Positions 12,301 through 22,683 are shown, counted from the stretch's first letter. The stretch: DNA of 64,000 nt from Cyclina sinensis (GCA_012932295.1 JAAONU010000013.1:5874603-5938602), one strand, 5' to 3'. Notes: generated from the letters alone by a model not told the origin. Made by a program: numbers and translations.

Positions 12301-15300
12301 ATATGAAGTATGTCTTAGTGGCAAAACTGTAATTAAAAGTTTAGGATTAATTCTTGAATGTCCTTAACTAACTGTGTGCAACGAGTACTACAAATACATA
12401 TGTCTTATCATTGAACAGAAGCTTTGTTCGTGAAAAGAAGGTAGAGTTTCAGGGTAAAACTTTACCTCGACATTGTTTCATTCAATACTCTTGGATTAAT
12501 TTGTGACTTAACCAAACCAACGCCAAATAGTTTTTTTGGAAAGTTACTTCTTGTTTCTTTAAAAAAAAACTTTCTGAGAATGAATATGTATATGTTTTTA
12601 CGTTTCCTTGTCGTTCAAATATTTTTTTAATTTAGGGTTATGTTTGATTAGACTAAATTCAAATTGTAAATCTATGGTAAAACAGCAGTGACACCGGAAC
12701 CTAACATTTGACACTCCTCGGGATTCAGACTGAAGTCCTACCCCTCAAAGCATAAAGAATGAACCCAAAACCCATCCGTCTGACAATTAAACTATCCGTA
12801 TATTATTCAGTTATTCGGAAATAACTTTCATCCTACCTGACAATGGAAGATCTAGGCTGTATATCCGAGATCACGGGTTCCGGAACATACATCACTACAG
12901 GACCGTTCACTCGACTGTTATCCACCTCGTAAACTATCGTGAAATTTCCAGTATCGTTTTGTTTTGGTGCACGACAGGAAATCTCATAGTCAGAAATTCT
13001 AAAATCGAAATTATGACGTGTAACCCTTTCAAAGCGAGTTCTGAACAAAGGCTACAAACGCAAAAATGTCATAAACTGAAAGGTGTCGGAACTTTTGTAT
13101 GTATAGGCCTACATTGTACACAATACAAATGTACATCTGTAACTGACCTCGTTTTGTAAATGACAGCATAACATGTTTCAGGGATAATTCCTGTTACCTA
13201 AAAGCCAGATTAGTTACATGACGCATCCCTCGTATTACTGTCTAACTAAAAGATTAGCATATGGAGAATTTAATAAGATTTCTTCCAACCTTTTTATAAA
13301 AAGAAGTGGTTGGAAAAGTCTTTAGAAGAAATGAGGTGAAGTTGGTATACATGAAAACACTGCCGTTGGTGAAAAACGCTTACTCACTCCAAATGATTCA
13401 TATCTATGTTGTAGATAAAGTAAAACAAGAGCACCGCTGGGCGGAGCATTATATGCCCGAAGGGTGTTTTTTCTGAGTATGATGCATTTGTGATGTAAGG
13501 GAGGAAACCTAAGACTTTGAAATTAAATGGTTTGCTTTAATAATTTTTTTTTATTTATAATATTTTTATTTTTAACATTTTATAATTTTAATTTTAGAGT
13601 TTTTTTTATCTTTATCATATATATATGTTAAGTTTTTAATTTGTATAAATATCAGTCTTTCAGAAGTTATGTTTTTCATACTGTGACGCATGGTTATCAA
13701 GTTATAGGGCAGCAATATTGATTGTTTAGTTGATTGTACCTTGACCTTTTATGTACTTACCCCGAACAGTATAGGGGCCATGTAATCAATGATGGCAATC
13801 ATCCTAAGAAGTTTGAAGTCCGTATGGGAAGTAGTTGCCAAGTTATACAGCATAAATGCTTTTCAGTGTTTAGGTGATTGTGACCTTGACATCTGACATA
13901 CTGATCCTAAGATGTATGGGGGTCATTTTCTCAATGTAATCAATCATCATATGAAGTTTGAAGTATGTATGACAAATAGTTATAAAATTTTACAGTTGAA
14001 ATAGTTTTCAGTGCTTAGGTCACTGTGACCTTGACCTTTGACCTACTGACACCAATATCAATAGGGGTCATTCAGTCAATGTGTGAAACAATTACATGAA
14101 TTTTGAAGTCTCTATGACAAATGGTTGTCGAGTTACCTAGTGTAAATGATTCTAAACATTTAGGTCACTGTGACCTTGACCTTTGACATACTGACCCCAA
14201 AATGTATAGGGGTCATCCACTCAATGTGTGCAATCATGATATAAAGTTTGAAGTCTCTATAACAAGATTGTCAAGTTGCCTGGCGGAAAAAAGTTTTCAA
14301 TGGTAAGGTCACTGTGACCTTAACCTTTGAACTTCTGACCCCTAAATCAATACGGGTGCAATCATCATAGGACGTTAAGAGACTGTAGGCCAACATTTCT
14401 CAAGTTATCCTCCGGAAACCAAATTGCTAACGGACGGACGGACGGGAAGACGGACGGACGCCCAGGACCATATCATAATATGCCCTATAGGGCATTTAAA
14501 AGGGTAGGTAAATACAGAATGAGAAGTTTTCATGTTTAACACTTGAAAATTCTGAAACTGACCTGTCTGTTATCGGTATGGACTAACTATTTTTATCAAA
14601 ACGGGTATTTATAAACTGACTTGTTACAAAACAGACTACATACTGATCGAGGTGTTGAAGTTGTTGCATAGGCAAAACAGACTACAGTCTGATCAAGGTC
14701 TTAAATTGGTCGCAAAGGCAAAACAGACAACACGATAATCAAGGTGCTGAAGTAGTCGCAAAGGCAAAACAGACTTTAAACTGACCAAGATGTTGATCTG
14801 GTCGCAAAGGCTATATATACTTTATACTGATCAAGGTGTTGAACTGTTTGAGAAGGCAAAACAGACTATAAGCTGATCAAGATGTTTTTTTTCTGGCAAA
14901 AGCGCTTGACAGACAGGAAATAGGCTTCATACAATAAGGTCAAACCTTAACACTAATAACGAAAAATATGCATTCTTTCTGTGCACAGTTTACCAACCTA
15001 TCCAATTTTGTAATAGGACAATCTCTTTGACCAATAGTTACACGTCTCCTGCTACCAATGTCAAGGTTCTCGCCATGTAGGATGATTTGTATATTCCCGG
15101 ACAGCTTCACAGAAGTGGAAACTGCAGAATTATCGAGGATGGGATCCTGTTGAATAAAGTAAAGTGACATGATTGCAGGATGTGAATACATGATTTTTTT
15201 TCAGTATTTTCTGTATTAATTTCTGCGATTTTTTTAATGATTGTAAAAAGAGGACTTAAACAGTCACAGTAAATCCCGGCAAAATTGTTTTTTTTCATAT

Positions 15301-18300
15301 TCGCTCTTGTTCCGGCACGATGGAGCCGGCATGATGTGCTGTGATCGAAAATGATATTATTTTTTGAGTGAATATGCGAGCGATTTTAAAAAACCATCTG
15401 TCAAATCTGTGTTCTTTTAGATGAAGCAGCATCTGAGATTTTTCGAACTACATATAAAACGTTTCTGTTTGTTTGCAATCCAGAACCCAAGAACTTCCAG
15501 TTATTTGTCCCATACTGATAAAACACGTGGACAATTTAACATTGCCTCTTCTAATAAGTTCTTTAAAATTAAATGTAGTACATACCACGTAAACAAACAT
15601 CAGCTTGGTTTCTGCCAAACCGAAGGAGAGCTTGTGTTGAAATATGTTGGCAGTGGTTGATATGTTATTAGTCATTCTCAACAATACAGGGTAGGCTCCC
15701 GGCGTCTGGATACTTGACGTTATACAGCTCAACCTGGACAAGACATTACAATACAGTAGATATTCATATAGAGTGAAAAAACAGGATGATTTTATCACCA
15801 TTTGCGAACAAACCGTTTGACCTTGGTGTTGCTGGTAACATATAACGTGCGAGAAAAGATGCGGCATGACAAGAAGGTCATTCAAATGACTAACTTCTTA
15901 TCGATTAGAAAAACACTTGAAATTGATATTGTCACTAGATATTTACATGAACGTAACCACTAGTAGCACGCTATTTAATACATATATTTCTAGAAAACAT
16001 TCAACTAATTTAAAATGTTCACTGCATCAAAAAGAAAACGCATTTCGTCTTTTCCTAATACGCACGTGGCCAAAAGATTGACAAAAATATGTTATAATAT
16101 TTTAACTACGAATTTTACTATGGAATATTCAAAAAAAATATCAATGCTGAGAGCACTGGTTATAATGAACGTTTAGTTTTTGTCACAGTCTTTTTATTCC
16201 ATCTACAGCTTACATTACACGTGCTTTATTGGAAATATTTCATACCTTTCGGGGAACTGTGTGGTACTGCTGACAGCGCATGCTGTGTTTCCTATCTGGA
16301 TGGTTACATGTACTAAAATGTTGGAAGTTTTATAATGGTCTGTGTTATCCATTAATCCACTGATCTGAAGGACAGTTCCTCCTCTTGTTGGACCTTTTCT
16401 TGGTTCTATTTCACTCATCTTGGGTTTACAGAAGAAATGTGTATTATCTATATTATGTATTTGGCTATAGACAATAGTTTTCAACTGTTCTTCATATATA
16501 TACTGTACTTAAATAACATAATGTACACATGTGCTGCAACTATTTTTCTTATTCAAAAGGGTAAATACAATGAAACACCAACGGTTTAACTAGCTTGATG
16601 ACACATCAACTTAATGCGAAATTAATAACAGTCACGTGGGTAGTGAAGATCATAATAGTAGATAGAACTAAATCTATCACATATATTATGAATATACAAT
16701 GTCTGTTTAAAGAAGCTCGTAAGAAGAAAAGTTCTAGGTCAAATGTAAATCATATTACTATACCTCAATTTCATTTACAATGTTGGAAAAATACTGTCAC
16801 CCGCTACCATAGGTACGGAATGTACGAAAATTATACTGTACCATTCGCGCATGCGCAATATCTATTTTTACATTTCCGTTGTAAACGATTTACTGTCGGA
16901 AAAATACTGTCACCTGCTACTATAGGAACAGAAATGTTCGAAAATTGTACTGTACTATTTGCGCATGCGCAATATCTATTTTTACATTTCCGTTGTAAAC
17001 AGACTACAATAATGGCCAGCAAAAAACATTTTAAAATTTAAAGATGAATAAAGTTGTTCATTGTTTGAATAGTTTTGCGGTATAATAAAATACCGAAATA
17101 TAATATAATAAAATTACATGTCTGACAGGGTGACAGTAAAAATGTAAACTTTACTGTCACCCTGTCAGACATGTAATATTTATATATTATCTATCTACAT
17201 CTTTGCAGGTGAAACTGGATCTTTATGAAAAATAAACAGGGTTTGACCATATTGAAAGTCTGCGACTTTGAAAAAAAAAGAGAGAAAAAAACAAACATTG
17301 TTAATTATGTTTCCGTTGGTTTTTACCTCGGCCGACATAAATATTTAAGAGTATAGTTCAGGAGAATCAAATCAACATGTACAGGCAAAGGACATCGTTT
17401 CTTACTATAGGTTTTCTTGTATTTTAGTTATCTTGAAGATTTTTGACAGATATTGATAAATTTCTACCTGTGGAGGACAAAATTCACGGAATATCTTTGA
17501 TGAATTTCTCTCTACATCGTCACGGGCCGAACATCTTCCGATGGGTGGGGTTACACCGCTCGGTGTATCTTGTACCCAGATACACTGAAGTAGATCTGTT
17601 AAGCACCCATAGCAGTCATAGTGCACCTTACAATCTTCAGTGCTAAGCATATATAACCGGGATGATGTCTGAAATGTATCAACGTCCAAACTATCTACAA
17701 AGTAATTTCCTTTTCTTGTTGCTGTTAAGCTAAGCAGTAATTGGAAAATGCGCTCTTATTAATTTTATAATCTGCTGCCTGGAAAAGTGTCTTGTGAAGA
17801 TCTCGAGTAACGGTTGTAAACTGTTTAGTCAATCTTCTCCCTCAGGTAATTTTTAATAAGTGTTTTTACAAAGTATACAAAATAACTTTAGAACATTTTG
17901 ACCTAAATCCTTTAATAACAAATGACCATCATAATACTTAAATTAAATCAATCTTTCTGCTATATATACAAACTGTTTTTGCCATTACATTTTTTTCTAA
18001 GGACTGTTGTTCGACTGCTGCATTGTGATTAAGCTAACCTTTATTCTTTGAACGTAGAATAATCTACTTCCATTGCTATTAACGATCAAGTTTCCAACAG
18101 GACCTTGCTCCGAGGAGACGGACGCTTTAAAGATGGTAATCGGTCTTCCAAATAACGAATTAAACAGAACCTGTAATAGTTGCGAGAACAATGTAATAAA
18201 TCTAGACCAATCTGTCTATTTGTGTCTCTATATCGTCGGTAACGATTGCAGATATGACCAACGCCCCCTGAATATTTTTGAAGTTGTTCTAGATATTGCA

Positions 18301-21253
18301 ATATACAGAAACAATTCCAGAGACGCTCCTTTCTTTACATGCACAAATTTGTAAATTGCATGGGACTTAGGTTTAATATTTCATCTGAAAGACAATAAGA
18401 AGTGTTATGAAGGAGCGGGGAATCAAACTCGCGACCCACGGATTGCAAATCCTTCTCACAGGACCACTGATACCCCATAATTAAAAGGAGAATCGGTCCC
18501 TGTCATATACTCAAAAACTTTACATTTTACGGTATTACTTATATAGGTGAGCTCCGCCTTCTGTGTCAATCATCATATTATTGTGAGAGCTGTGCCTCTC
18601 TGCAATATATATGTTTCAGTTGTGTATTAAATATTTAACTGTATGGATGCTTAGTTTTAAATAGCCCACATAAGAAGACATGGTGTCAGAAGTGGGATTC
18701 GAACCCGCTTATATTAGGATATATTACGCATATATTACGCACCATACGCACCTTATATTACGCACCTTAGGATGCGTTTTCAAACATGATGCAGGCAGAT
18801 TTACAAACTAATAGTGTATGAAAAATTTGCATCGGTTTTCATGATAGCTAATATGTTCACTTAAAAACACTGATACAGAGAATGATGTCTTTTAAAATGA
18901 TACACATTTTTGCTCGCTCTGTTAGATGAAAGCATCACTTATTCAAAGAATCACCTTTGTTAAGTGGCCACGATCCGTACCAAAGTACCCAACAAACTTG
19001 TCTTGATGTGGTATAAATAGAAGTGACGTAATCATCTCTTTATGATTGGATAGAAGAACCGAATCCTTAGAATCAGCATTCTTTAAGGAATCAACAAAAG
19101 CGATTCTTCTGTTGTAGTTCGTATGGCCACAAGATATAACGTTATTATCCTGAAAATTAAGACTAGGTTAGAGTGTATGAAAAAAAAACTCTACTAACAT
19201 TCTGGCGACTTGAGAAAAAAATACAAGTAGTACATTAACGCAGTGAAAGTAAGATATAGGATAGATAGAAAATAGATAAACGAATAATGAATGAATGAAT
19301 GAATGAATGAATGAATGAATGAATGGATGAATGAAGCATACCTGTATGTATAATTATTTAAGCTTTTGCCGAGACCTGTTTTAGACAAGAGAGGACGACA
19401 TTCACACAGATGGTGTGAGATATATAATATATCCTTGGATTTTCAAAATTCAAGAGAAATTACATTGACGTAAAATAAAATCTTTTGTTTTACGAACAAA
19501 ATATGACGGTGAGTGAAATACAATATTATAATAAAAACCACATCAAGAAAAATAGTGGTTTTAGGATGAATAAACGTAAGCACTGATAACAATATATATC
19601 AACATATATTTCTAATATTTTTCTAACAGACATGTTTCATAACTATATTAAGTTAATAATTTGAGAAATGCCAAGTTTGAAAAGATGGTGCAAGGACATG
19701 GGTATTGCACGAACAGTTGTTAATGTGACCCAGAATATTTACGAAAATTCAATAAGTACCGATTTCTATCATAAGAAATAAAACACATTACAAATCTTTA
19801 CTTAAGATATTTTTTCATTTCCATTGATTAAAGTTGAATACGGTAAAATCTTTTTTATCATTTGCCAAGTCAGATGATTTATATACCTCTTAGACATAGA
19901 AGAAATCTTCGTTAATTCTAATTTACATGATTTCTATATACTCATAGTGTGTTCAATAGTGTATCCTTAATGCCATTCATCATTGTCTGTTTCAACACTT
20001 GTATAATTGTGATAAGGCGAATGGACAAATTAGGTGAATAAGACTCGTTAATGATAGCAATGTGCTTTCAAAGGAGGAATAAAAGTTTCTGATTCATCTA
20101 AAGTTGGACTGGTGCATTCTTGCACTATTCTTTTGTCTAAATATTGTAAACTCCGCCCCACCCACGAACCCCGAATACAAGAGAAGTAGATAGACAAAGT
20201 AAGCTGCAAGTATTTTGTACAAAAGGATTTCCATACCCACTTTTTTAAAATAAAATACCTGTAGATTCTATTAGGAATTCTCACCAGTTTTTCCGAGCAT
20301 GAATTTCCAGGCGGGTTGATCCAGTCAGGCCAGCTGCCTTTTTGACCTGCAAAACATTCTTTTTGTTCCTCTGCAAAGAAATTCTCTACGTATGATAGAG
20401 GAAACTGGCAGACGATAGACCCGGAATATTTCGTAGGCGACCCCCGAAAAGACGCTACAAGTATGCTGTTTCCTGTTCCTGATTTAGTTACTGTGGCTGC
20501 GAGGAGTGTTGTGTATCCATTACAGTCCATTTTGCTTTCCATATACGAACGGAAGTACGAGTGATTTTTTTTGTTGCACATTTGGCTAATATAGGCTATT
20601 CTTTCTCCCTCCGTAGTGATCGTGTTCCTCAGAAAATATACGAAGCCAGTTACCGAATAAAAAGAAAATAGGAATTCAAATTTATTCCCAGGTTTGGACT
20701 TTATGTAATGTGTGTCCACATCAGTTTGTCTGTGGTAAATATAGAATGCGTCGTTGTAATACGTATAAGAACGCTCCGAAAACGTTTCAACACCTCTATC
20801 TGAGCCGATCGCAGAATATAAACGACAAGCTGCTGTTTGACACGGAACAGTCACGACTTGAGCCGAATGTTCCCCTCCCAGTGAATTTCCTTCCGATTTA
20901 TTGCCATAGGTATGGGCGTGCCAGAATTGTGAAATATTTGAAGACTTATGGACAAAACAGTCAAAGAAATTACACCGCAGTAAATATTCATTCTGCATGT
21001 ATTTGAATAACGTGAAAACGGAAGTGTTCCCGAACACATCAACTTCTGATCGTAAATCAGTTAGTGAAATACTGTTATTCTGAAACTGCAAAATAGTGTC
21101 ACTGCAGGCAACATAAATGCTTCCTCCGTTCGAAACCAAAACTGAGACTATTTTTCCACTATCACAGATAAATTCTTTCTGCTCGTTTAGGTATGTTGAC
21201 GAAAAACAAAAAGATATAGATGCTACAAACATAAGTCCTATGAATTCCTGCAT
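5854..21253 (-). CDS. MET: MET/RON-family receptor tyrosine kinase, complete, 19 exons
   Basis: Single-pass receptor of the MET/RON (HGF/MSP receptor) family. I joined minus-strand exons at GT-AG sites with consistent phase: 21253-20285, 19149-18955, 18170-18039, 17668-17468, 16418-16246, 15733-15586, 15146-14998, 12998-12837, 12069-11976, 11663-11421, 11049-10900, 10356-10044, 9735-9565, 8028-7945, 7403-7219, 7024-6915, 6679-6517, 6360-6224, 5995-5854. They sum to 3921 nt, 1306 codons plus stop, without an internal stop. Order: signal peptide (1-22), Sema (about 30-432), PSI (433-499), IPT repeats (500 to about 870), transmembrane helix (about 909-930), juxtamembrane, kinase (about 1025-1290). 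Vertebrate MET and RON are about 1390-1400 aa; the missing part is mainly the C-terminal tail. The start is the first ATG before a hydrophobic signal; upstream GTG codons were rejected. Ligand and function are inferred from family only. The exon 7/8 junction is the least certain. Confidence 0.93.
6517..6679 (-). CDS. MET: MET-like RTK exon 17: DFG and activation loop
   Basis: Contains [18 protein letters not shown], then [15 protein letters not shown] and FTTKSDV. The DFG aspartate is about residue 1171. The twin tyrosines YY (about 1183-1184) correspond to the trans-phosphorylated pair of MET, so the kinase has every residue needed for activity. Bounded by CTGCAG|GATCG and GTG|GTAGGT. Confidence 0.93.
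6915..7403 (-). CDS. MET: MET-like RTK exons 15-16: C-helix, hinge and catalytic HRD loop
   Basis: Exon 15 (7403-7219) contains the C-helix with [16 protein letters not shown] (glutamate about residue 1077) and the hinge region [20 protein letters not shown]. Exon 16 (7024-6915) contains [20 protein letters not shown] and the catalytic loop [12 protein letters not shown] (D1153). The phase requires acceptor ACAAG|AAACC rather than the AACAG 11 bp further downstream, which would give a stop codon. The PTVKDL start matches the vertebrate MET layout. Confidence 0.92.
7945..9735 (-). CDS. MET: MET-like RTK exons 13-14: kinase N-lobe, glycine loop and VACK lysine
   Basis: Exon 13 (9735-9565) ends [17 protein letters not shown]. 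Exon 14 (8028-7945) continues [20 protein letters not shown] and SVACK. The joined loop IGQGHFGCVY is the ATP-binding glycine loop (G1032, G1034, G1037), and K1058 of VACK is the catalytic lysine. GEIIGxGHFGCVYxG is characteristic of MET/RON among receptor kinases. Both junctions are phase 1 and restore glycine and arginine codons. Confidence 0.92.
10044..10356 (-). CDS. MET: MET-like RTK exon 12: transmembrane helix and juxtamembrane segment
   Basis: Codons 873-976 plus one base. After a short extracellular part, a 22-residue hydrophobic helix ([20 protein letters not shown], about residues 909-930) is followed by basic stop-transfer residues LRKLRVKRR, so the topology is extracellular N-terminus and cytoplasmic kinase. 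The juxtamembrane part has tyrosines in [10 protein letters not shown] do not see the DYR motif that recruits CBL to vertebrate MET in this exon; the next exon starts DYQENRF, which is only loosely similar. Confidence 0.9.
10900..11663 (-). CDS. MET: MET-like RTK exons 10-11: last IPT repeat of the stalk
   Basis: Exon 10 (11663-11421, 81 codons) and exon 11 (11049-10900, 50 codons) are phase 0 with clean sites (TTTCAG acceptors; AAG|GTAAGG and ACG|GTAAAG donors). Exon 11 carries [20 protein letters not shown] then C and IYC, the second half of an IPT repeat. Exon 10 is more divergent but sits where vertebrate MET has the membrane-proximal IPT repeats. Confidence 0.82.
11976..15146 (-). CDS. 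MET: MET-like RTK exons 7-9: IPT/TIG repeats 2 and start of 3
   Basis: Exon 7 (15146-14998) begins DPILDN and contains [20 protein letters not shown]. Exon 8 (12998-12837) supplies [11 protein letters not shown] and ends before a new repeat. Exon 9 (12069-11976) continues with [17 protein letters not shown]. At the exon 7 end two donors are possible: TAG|GTTGGT (used here, phase 2) or TTG|GTAAAC (phase 0, which would pair with an acceptor about 46 bp further upstream and add about 17 residues). I prefer the former because the Cys-to-Cys spacing (14 residues around TKLDRISDYE) fits IPT domains. The 2-kb intron 7 contains a pearl-like element. Confidence 0.8.
13426..14500 (-). mobile_element. 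Pearl-like element, family 1, copy B, in MET-like intron 7
   Basis: The minus-strand order is: 5' hairpin ATGCCCTATAGGGCAT, GGCGTCCGTCCG plus further CCGTCC repeats, tandem units of about 140 bp, 3' hairpin CCGCCCAGCGG, then TGCTCTTG and TT. Three perfect AGGTCACTGTGACCT palindromes occur in the units (14017-14031, 14162-14176, 14306-14320). It is inserted antisense to copy A and in the same direction as the host gene. Confidence 0.7.
15586..16418 (-). CDS. MET: MET-like RTK exons 5-6: first IPT/TIG repeat
   Basis: Exon 5 (16418-16246) opens [20 protein letters not shown], the classic start of an IPT repeat (P..G...GGT.L.I.G), and includes [10 protein letters not shown]. Its acceptor is the weak CCCAAG|ATG, chosen because it gives phase 0 after the PSI exon. 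Exon 6 (15733-15586) completes the fold with [16 protein letters not shown] and ends MFVYV before DP of the next repeat. Exon 5 ends in phase 2, and exon 6 restores an AGG codon at the junction. In this family the IPT repeats form the extracellular stalk. Confidence 0.85.
16784..17020 (+). repeat. Tandem duplication (~120 bp) with GCGCATGCGC sites in MET-like intron 4
   Basis: GGAAAAATACTGTCACC starts both units (16786 and about 16900). Both contain TTGTAAAC and the palindrome GCGCATGCGCAATATCTATT, at about 16847 and 16961. TGCGCATGCGCA is the consensus site of NRF-1, but regulatory use here is not shown. Confidence 0.8.
17113..17177. repeat. Perfect 28-bp hairpin in MET-like intron 4
   Basis: ATTACATGTCTGACAGGGTG continuing ACAGTAAA (17113-17140) is exactly repeated in inverse at 17150-17177 with a 9-base loop. 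It shares ACTGTCACC with the tandem units just upstream, so the two may belong to one element. Confidence 0.9.
17468..17668 (-). CDS. MET: MET-like RTK exon 4: PSI (cysteine-rich) domain
   Basis: Codons 433-499, bounded by TTTCAG|ACATC and CCACAG|GTAGAA, phase 0 on both sides. The cysteine pattern [12 protein letters not shown]...LLQCIW followed by GRC and EFCPP is the plexin-semaphorin-integrin module that links the Sema propeller to the IPT stalk in MET, RON and plexins. It immediately follows the last Sema blade and precedes the first IPT repeat, as expected. Confidence 0.88.
18039..19149 (-). CDS. MET: MET-like RTK exons 2-3: C-terminal Sema blades
   Basis: Exon 2 (19149-18955, 65 codons) and exon 3 (18170-18039, 44 codons) are both phase 0. 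Exon 2 contains [20 protein letters not shown] and exon 3 contains [20 protein letters not shown], both close to the conserved closing blades of MET/plexin Sema domains. Acceptors are TTTTCAG and ATTACAG; donors are AAG|GTGATT and AAG|GTTAGC. The 0.8-kb intron between them holds an LTR fragment with a primer-binding site and a tRNA-like sequence. Confidence 0.88.
18405..18478 (-). repeat. tRNA-like pseudogene or SINE head in MET-like intron 2
   Basis: Minus strand: an A-box-like ATCAGTGGTCCTGTGAGAAG, anticodon region GGATTTGCAATCC, and B box GAGTTTGATTCCCCGCTCC. No conserved SINE tail is evident. It is either a decayed tRNA gene or an isolated SINE head. Confidence 0.4.
18501..18706 (+). mobile_element. 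Solo 5' LTR fragment with tRNA-Leu primer-binding site (Ty3-like)
   Basis: TGGTGTCAGAAGTGGGATTC at 18681-18700, continuing GAACCC, is complementary to the 3' end of a tRNA-Leu including its CCA. It directly follows ...AAGAAGACA, a typical LTR end. If the LTR starts at TGTCAT (18501) it is 180 bp; that left border is tentative. Only a few dozen bases of internal region follow. It lies in intron 2 of the MET-like gene. Confidence 0.6.
19288..19340. repeat. (GAAT)n microsatellite in MET-like intron 1
   Basis: About ten GAAT units with one GGAT variant. Confidence 0.95.
20285..21253 (-). CDS. MET: MET-like RTK exon 1: signal peptide and most of the Sema domain
   Basis: Codons 1-323. An N-terminal hydrophobic stretch ([17 protein letters not shown]) reads as a signal peptide. 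A cysteine-rich Sema propeller follows, with the stretch [20 protein letters not shown] and a following cysteine typical of MET/plexin Sema domains. I end the exon at CTG|GTGAGA (20285). The reading frame stays open to 20048, but that donor leaves phase 0, which exon 2 needs; a second GT 26 bp downstream gives the wrong phase. In this family the Sema domain binds ligand outside the cell. I see no RxKR-type furin site like the one that splits vertebrate MET into alpha and beta chains. A very large first coding exon holding most of the Sema domain also occurs in vertebrate MET. Confidence 0.9.
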
Positions 21254-21480
21254 AATGGTTGACACGACTCTCCACTAAACTGCAAAAGATCCGTCCAGTA
21301 CAATAAATAATACAATGCTGTTTATGACAAAGCTTCGACTGAAATAGCAAAACAACATATACAACAAAAAGATGGTCATAACGGTCCAACATCGCTCACC
21401 TATTTATAATGTTCTTGCAAAAAAACATGATGCAATAATATTTGACAAACTCTAATAAGATTTCTTTTCCTTTTAGGTAA
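21254..21480 (-). promoter_or_regulatory. Region upstream of the MET-like start codon
   Basis: The 5' UTR and promoter of the MET-like gene should lie here, but I see no convincing TATA box, initiator or splice signal. The GTG codons just upstream of ATG 21253 are in frame and open, so a non-ATG start a few residues earlier is possible but unlikely. Confidence 0.3.
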
Positions 21481-21889
21481 CCTAGGTCAAATTTTCACTG
21501 ATTCATAGATTGTTGAGAATATAATCGTGAATAGATTCATGATGTCTGGGTCAAACTACTCAGTTTGTGACCCAGATTTACCCAGTGTGACCTAGTTTTG
21601 ACTGTGGCCTAAATATTATTTAGATATACATTCTAGTCAACTCTCATTAAGATAGGAAAATCATATGTCTTTCAAGCGTTCTCACAGTTTTCTACACTGG
21701 TGACCTATTTAAAACCCAAAGTGACCCAGTTTCAAAGTCCTTTAACAAACAAAAAAGGTCAATACTCTGACCAAGTTTCATGAAGGTTAATTTGAAAATT
21801 TGACGTAAAGAATGTTTACAAGGTGTTCCATTAACATGTGTGGGTAACCTGGATTTAGCTCCACGTCACCAAGTTATAAGTATTAAGTG

Positions 21890-22560
21890 AGTTCCTTATT
21901 GCTTATTTCTTTTTTCAATAAGGAATAGGGAACTAGCCTTATATACCTTATTCAAATCCAAATAAGGAACAGAAGACGTAAAAATGCAGATATTCATGCA
22001 AAAATACATGATTTTATGCATCTTAAATCAGCAAATTGTTCAATTAAAGAAGTCGTGGCGGATATCTAAACAAATATTTACGTTCGTTCAAAAATTAAAG
22101 CGCAAAAAATCTAGAAAAAGGAACAGAAGAAAAAAAACGCATTCAAAACCGATACTGAAAACTTGAAATTATTGAAAAGACATTTCCAAATGTATAATCG
22201 ACCAGTATTATCATCAAAACATCAGCCTGTACTTGGAAACTCGTTCAAAACTGCATAAGATTATGTATTTTCAATCACTAAACTGTTCACTTAAAGCACT
22301 TGCATCGGATCTTTTGTAGTAAAACAATCTATTTATGTTTGATTAGTAAGAGAGAAAAACACTAAAAAGGGAACAGAAGACATAACGCATGCAAAAGCAA
22401 CACTGGAAATTTCAAATTTTCCAAAAAGCATTTGCAAACAATCAATCACAAGAACTGTCATTAAGCATTGGCGTCGCAGAGTACTTGAAACAAATGTACA
22501 AGACGAATAAGGAATAGGAAACCATTCCTTATTCCGCATTCAAATCTGAATATGGAACAG
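21890..22560. repeat. Diverged direct repeat of ~240 bp units with AATAAGGAACAGAAGA
   Basis: GGAACAGAAGA followed by ACGCAT..AAAAGC.. occurs at about 22121 and 22370. AATAAGGAATAGG occurs at about 21922 and 22506, and CTTATTC/AATAAGG palindromes recur. It looks like two to three decayed copies of an unknown repeat without coding potential. Confidence 0.5.
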
Positions 22561-22683
22561 AATAAATTTGGCAAAGAAATGCAGCAGTTACAAAAAACTT
22601 TTCTTTAAACTTCATTGTATAATATCAGATGTAAAAATAGATAATATCGAGAACGGAATTTAAAGAATAAAGAACTTTTACGA

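Noticed and set aside
15448..15885. 145-aa open frame taken as one exon
   Set aside because: Only 15733-15586 is supported by splice sites, phase and IPT content; the rest is intron.
16831..17022. Open frames with repeated [13 protein letters not shown]
   Set aside because: They arise from the ~120-bp tandem duplication in intron 4, not from a conserved protein.
20048..20284. Extension of the first receptor exon to the frame end at 20048
   Set aside because: The donor CTG|GTGAGA at 20285 is strong and gives the phase required by the next Sema exon; the extension has no Sema resemblance.
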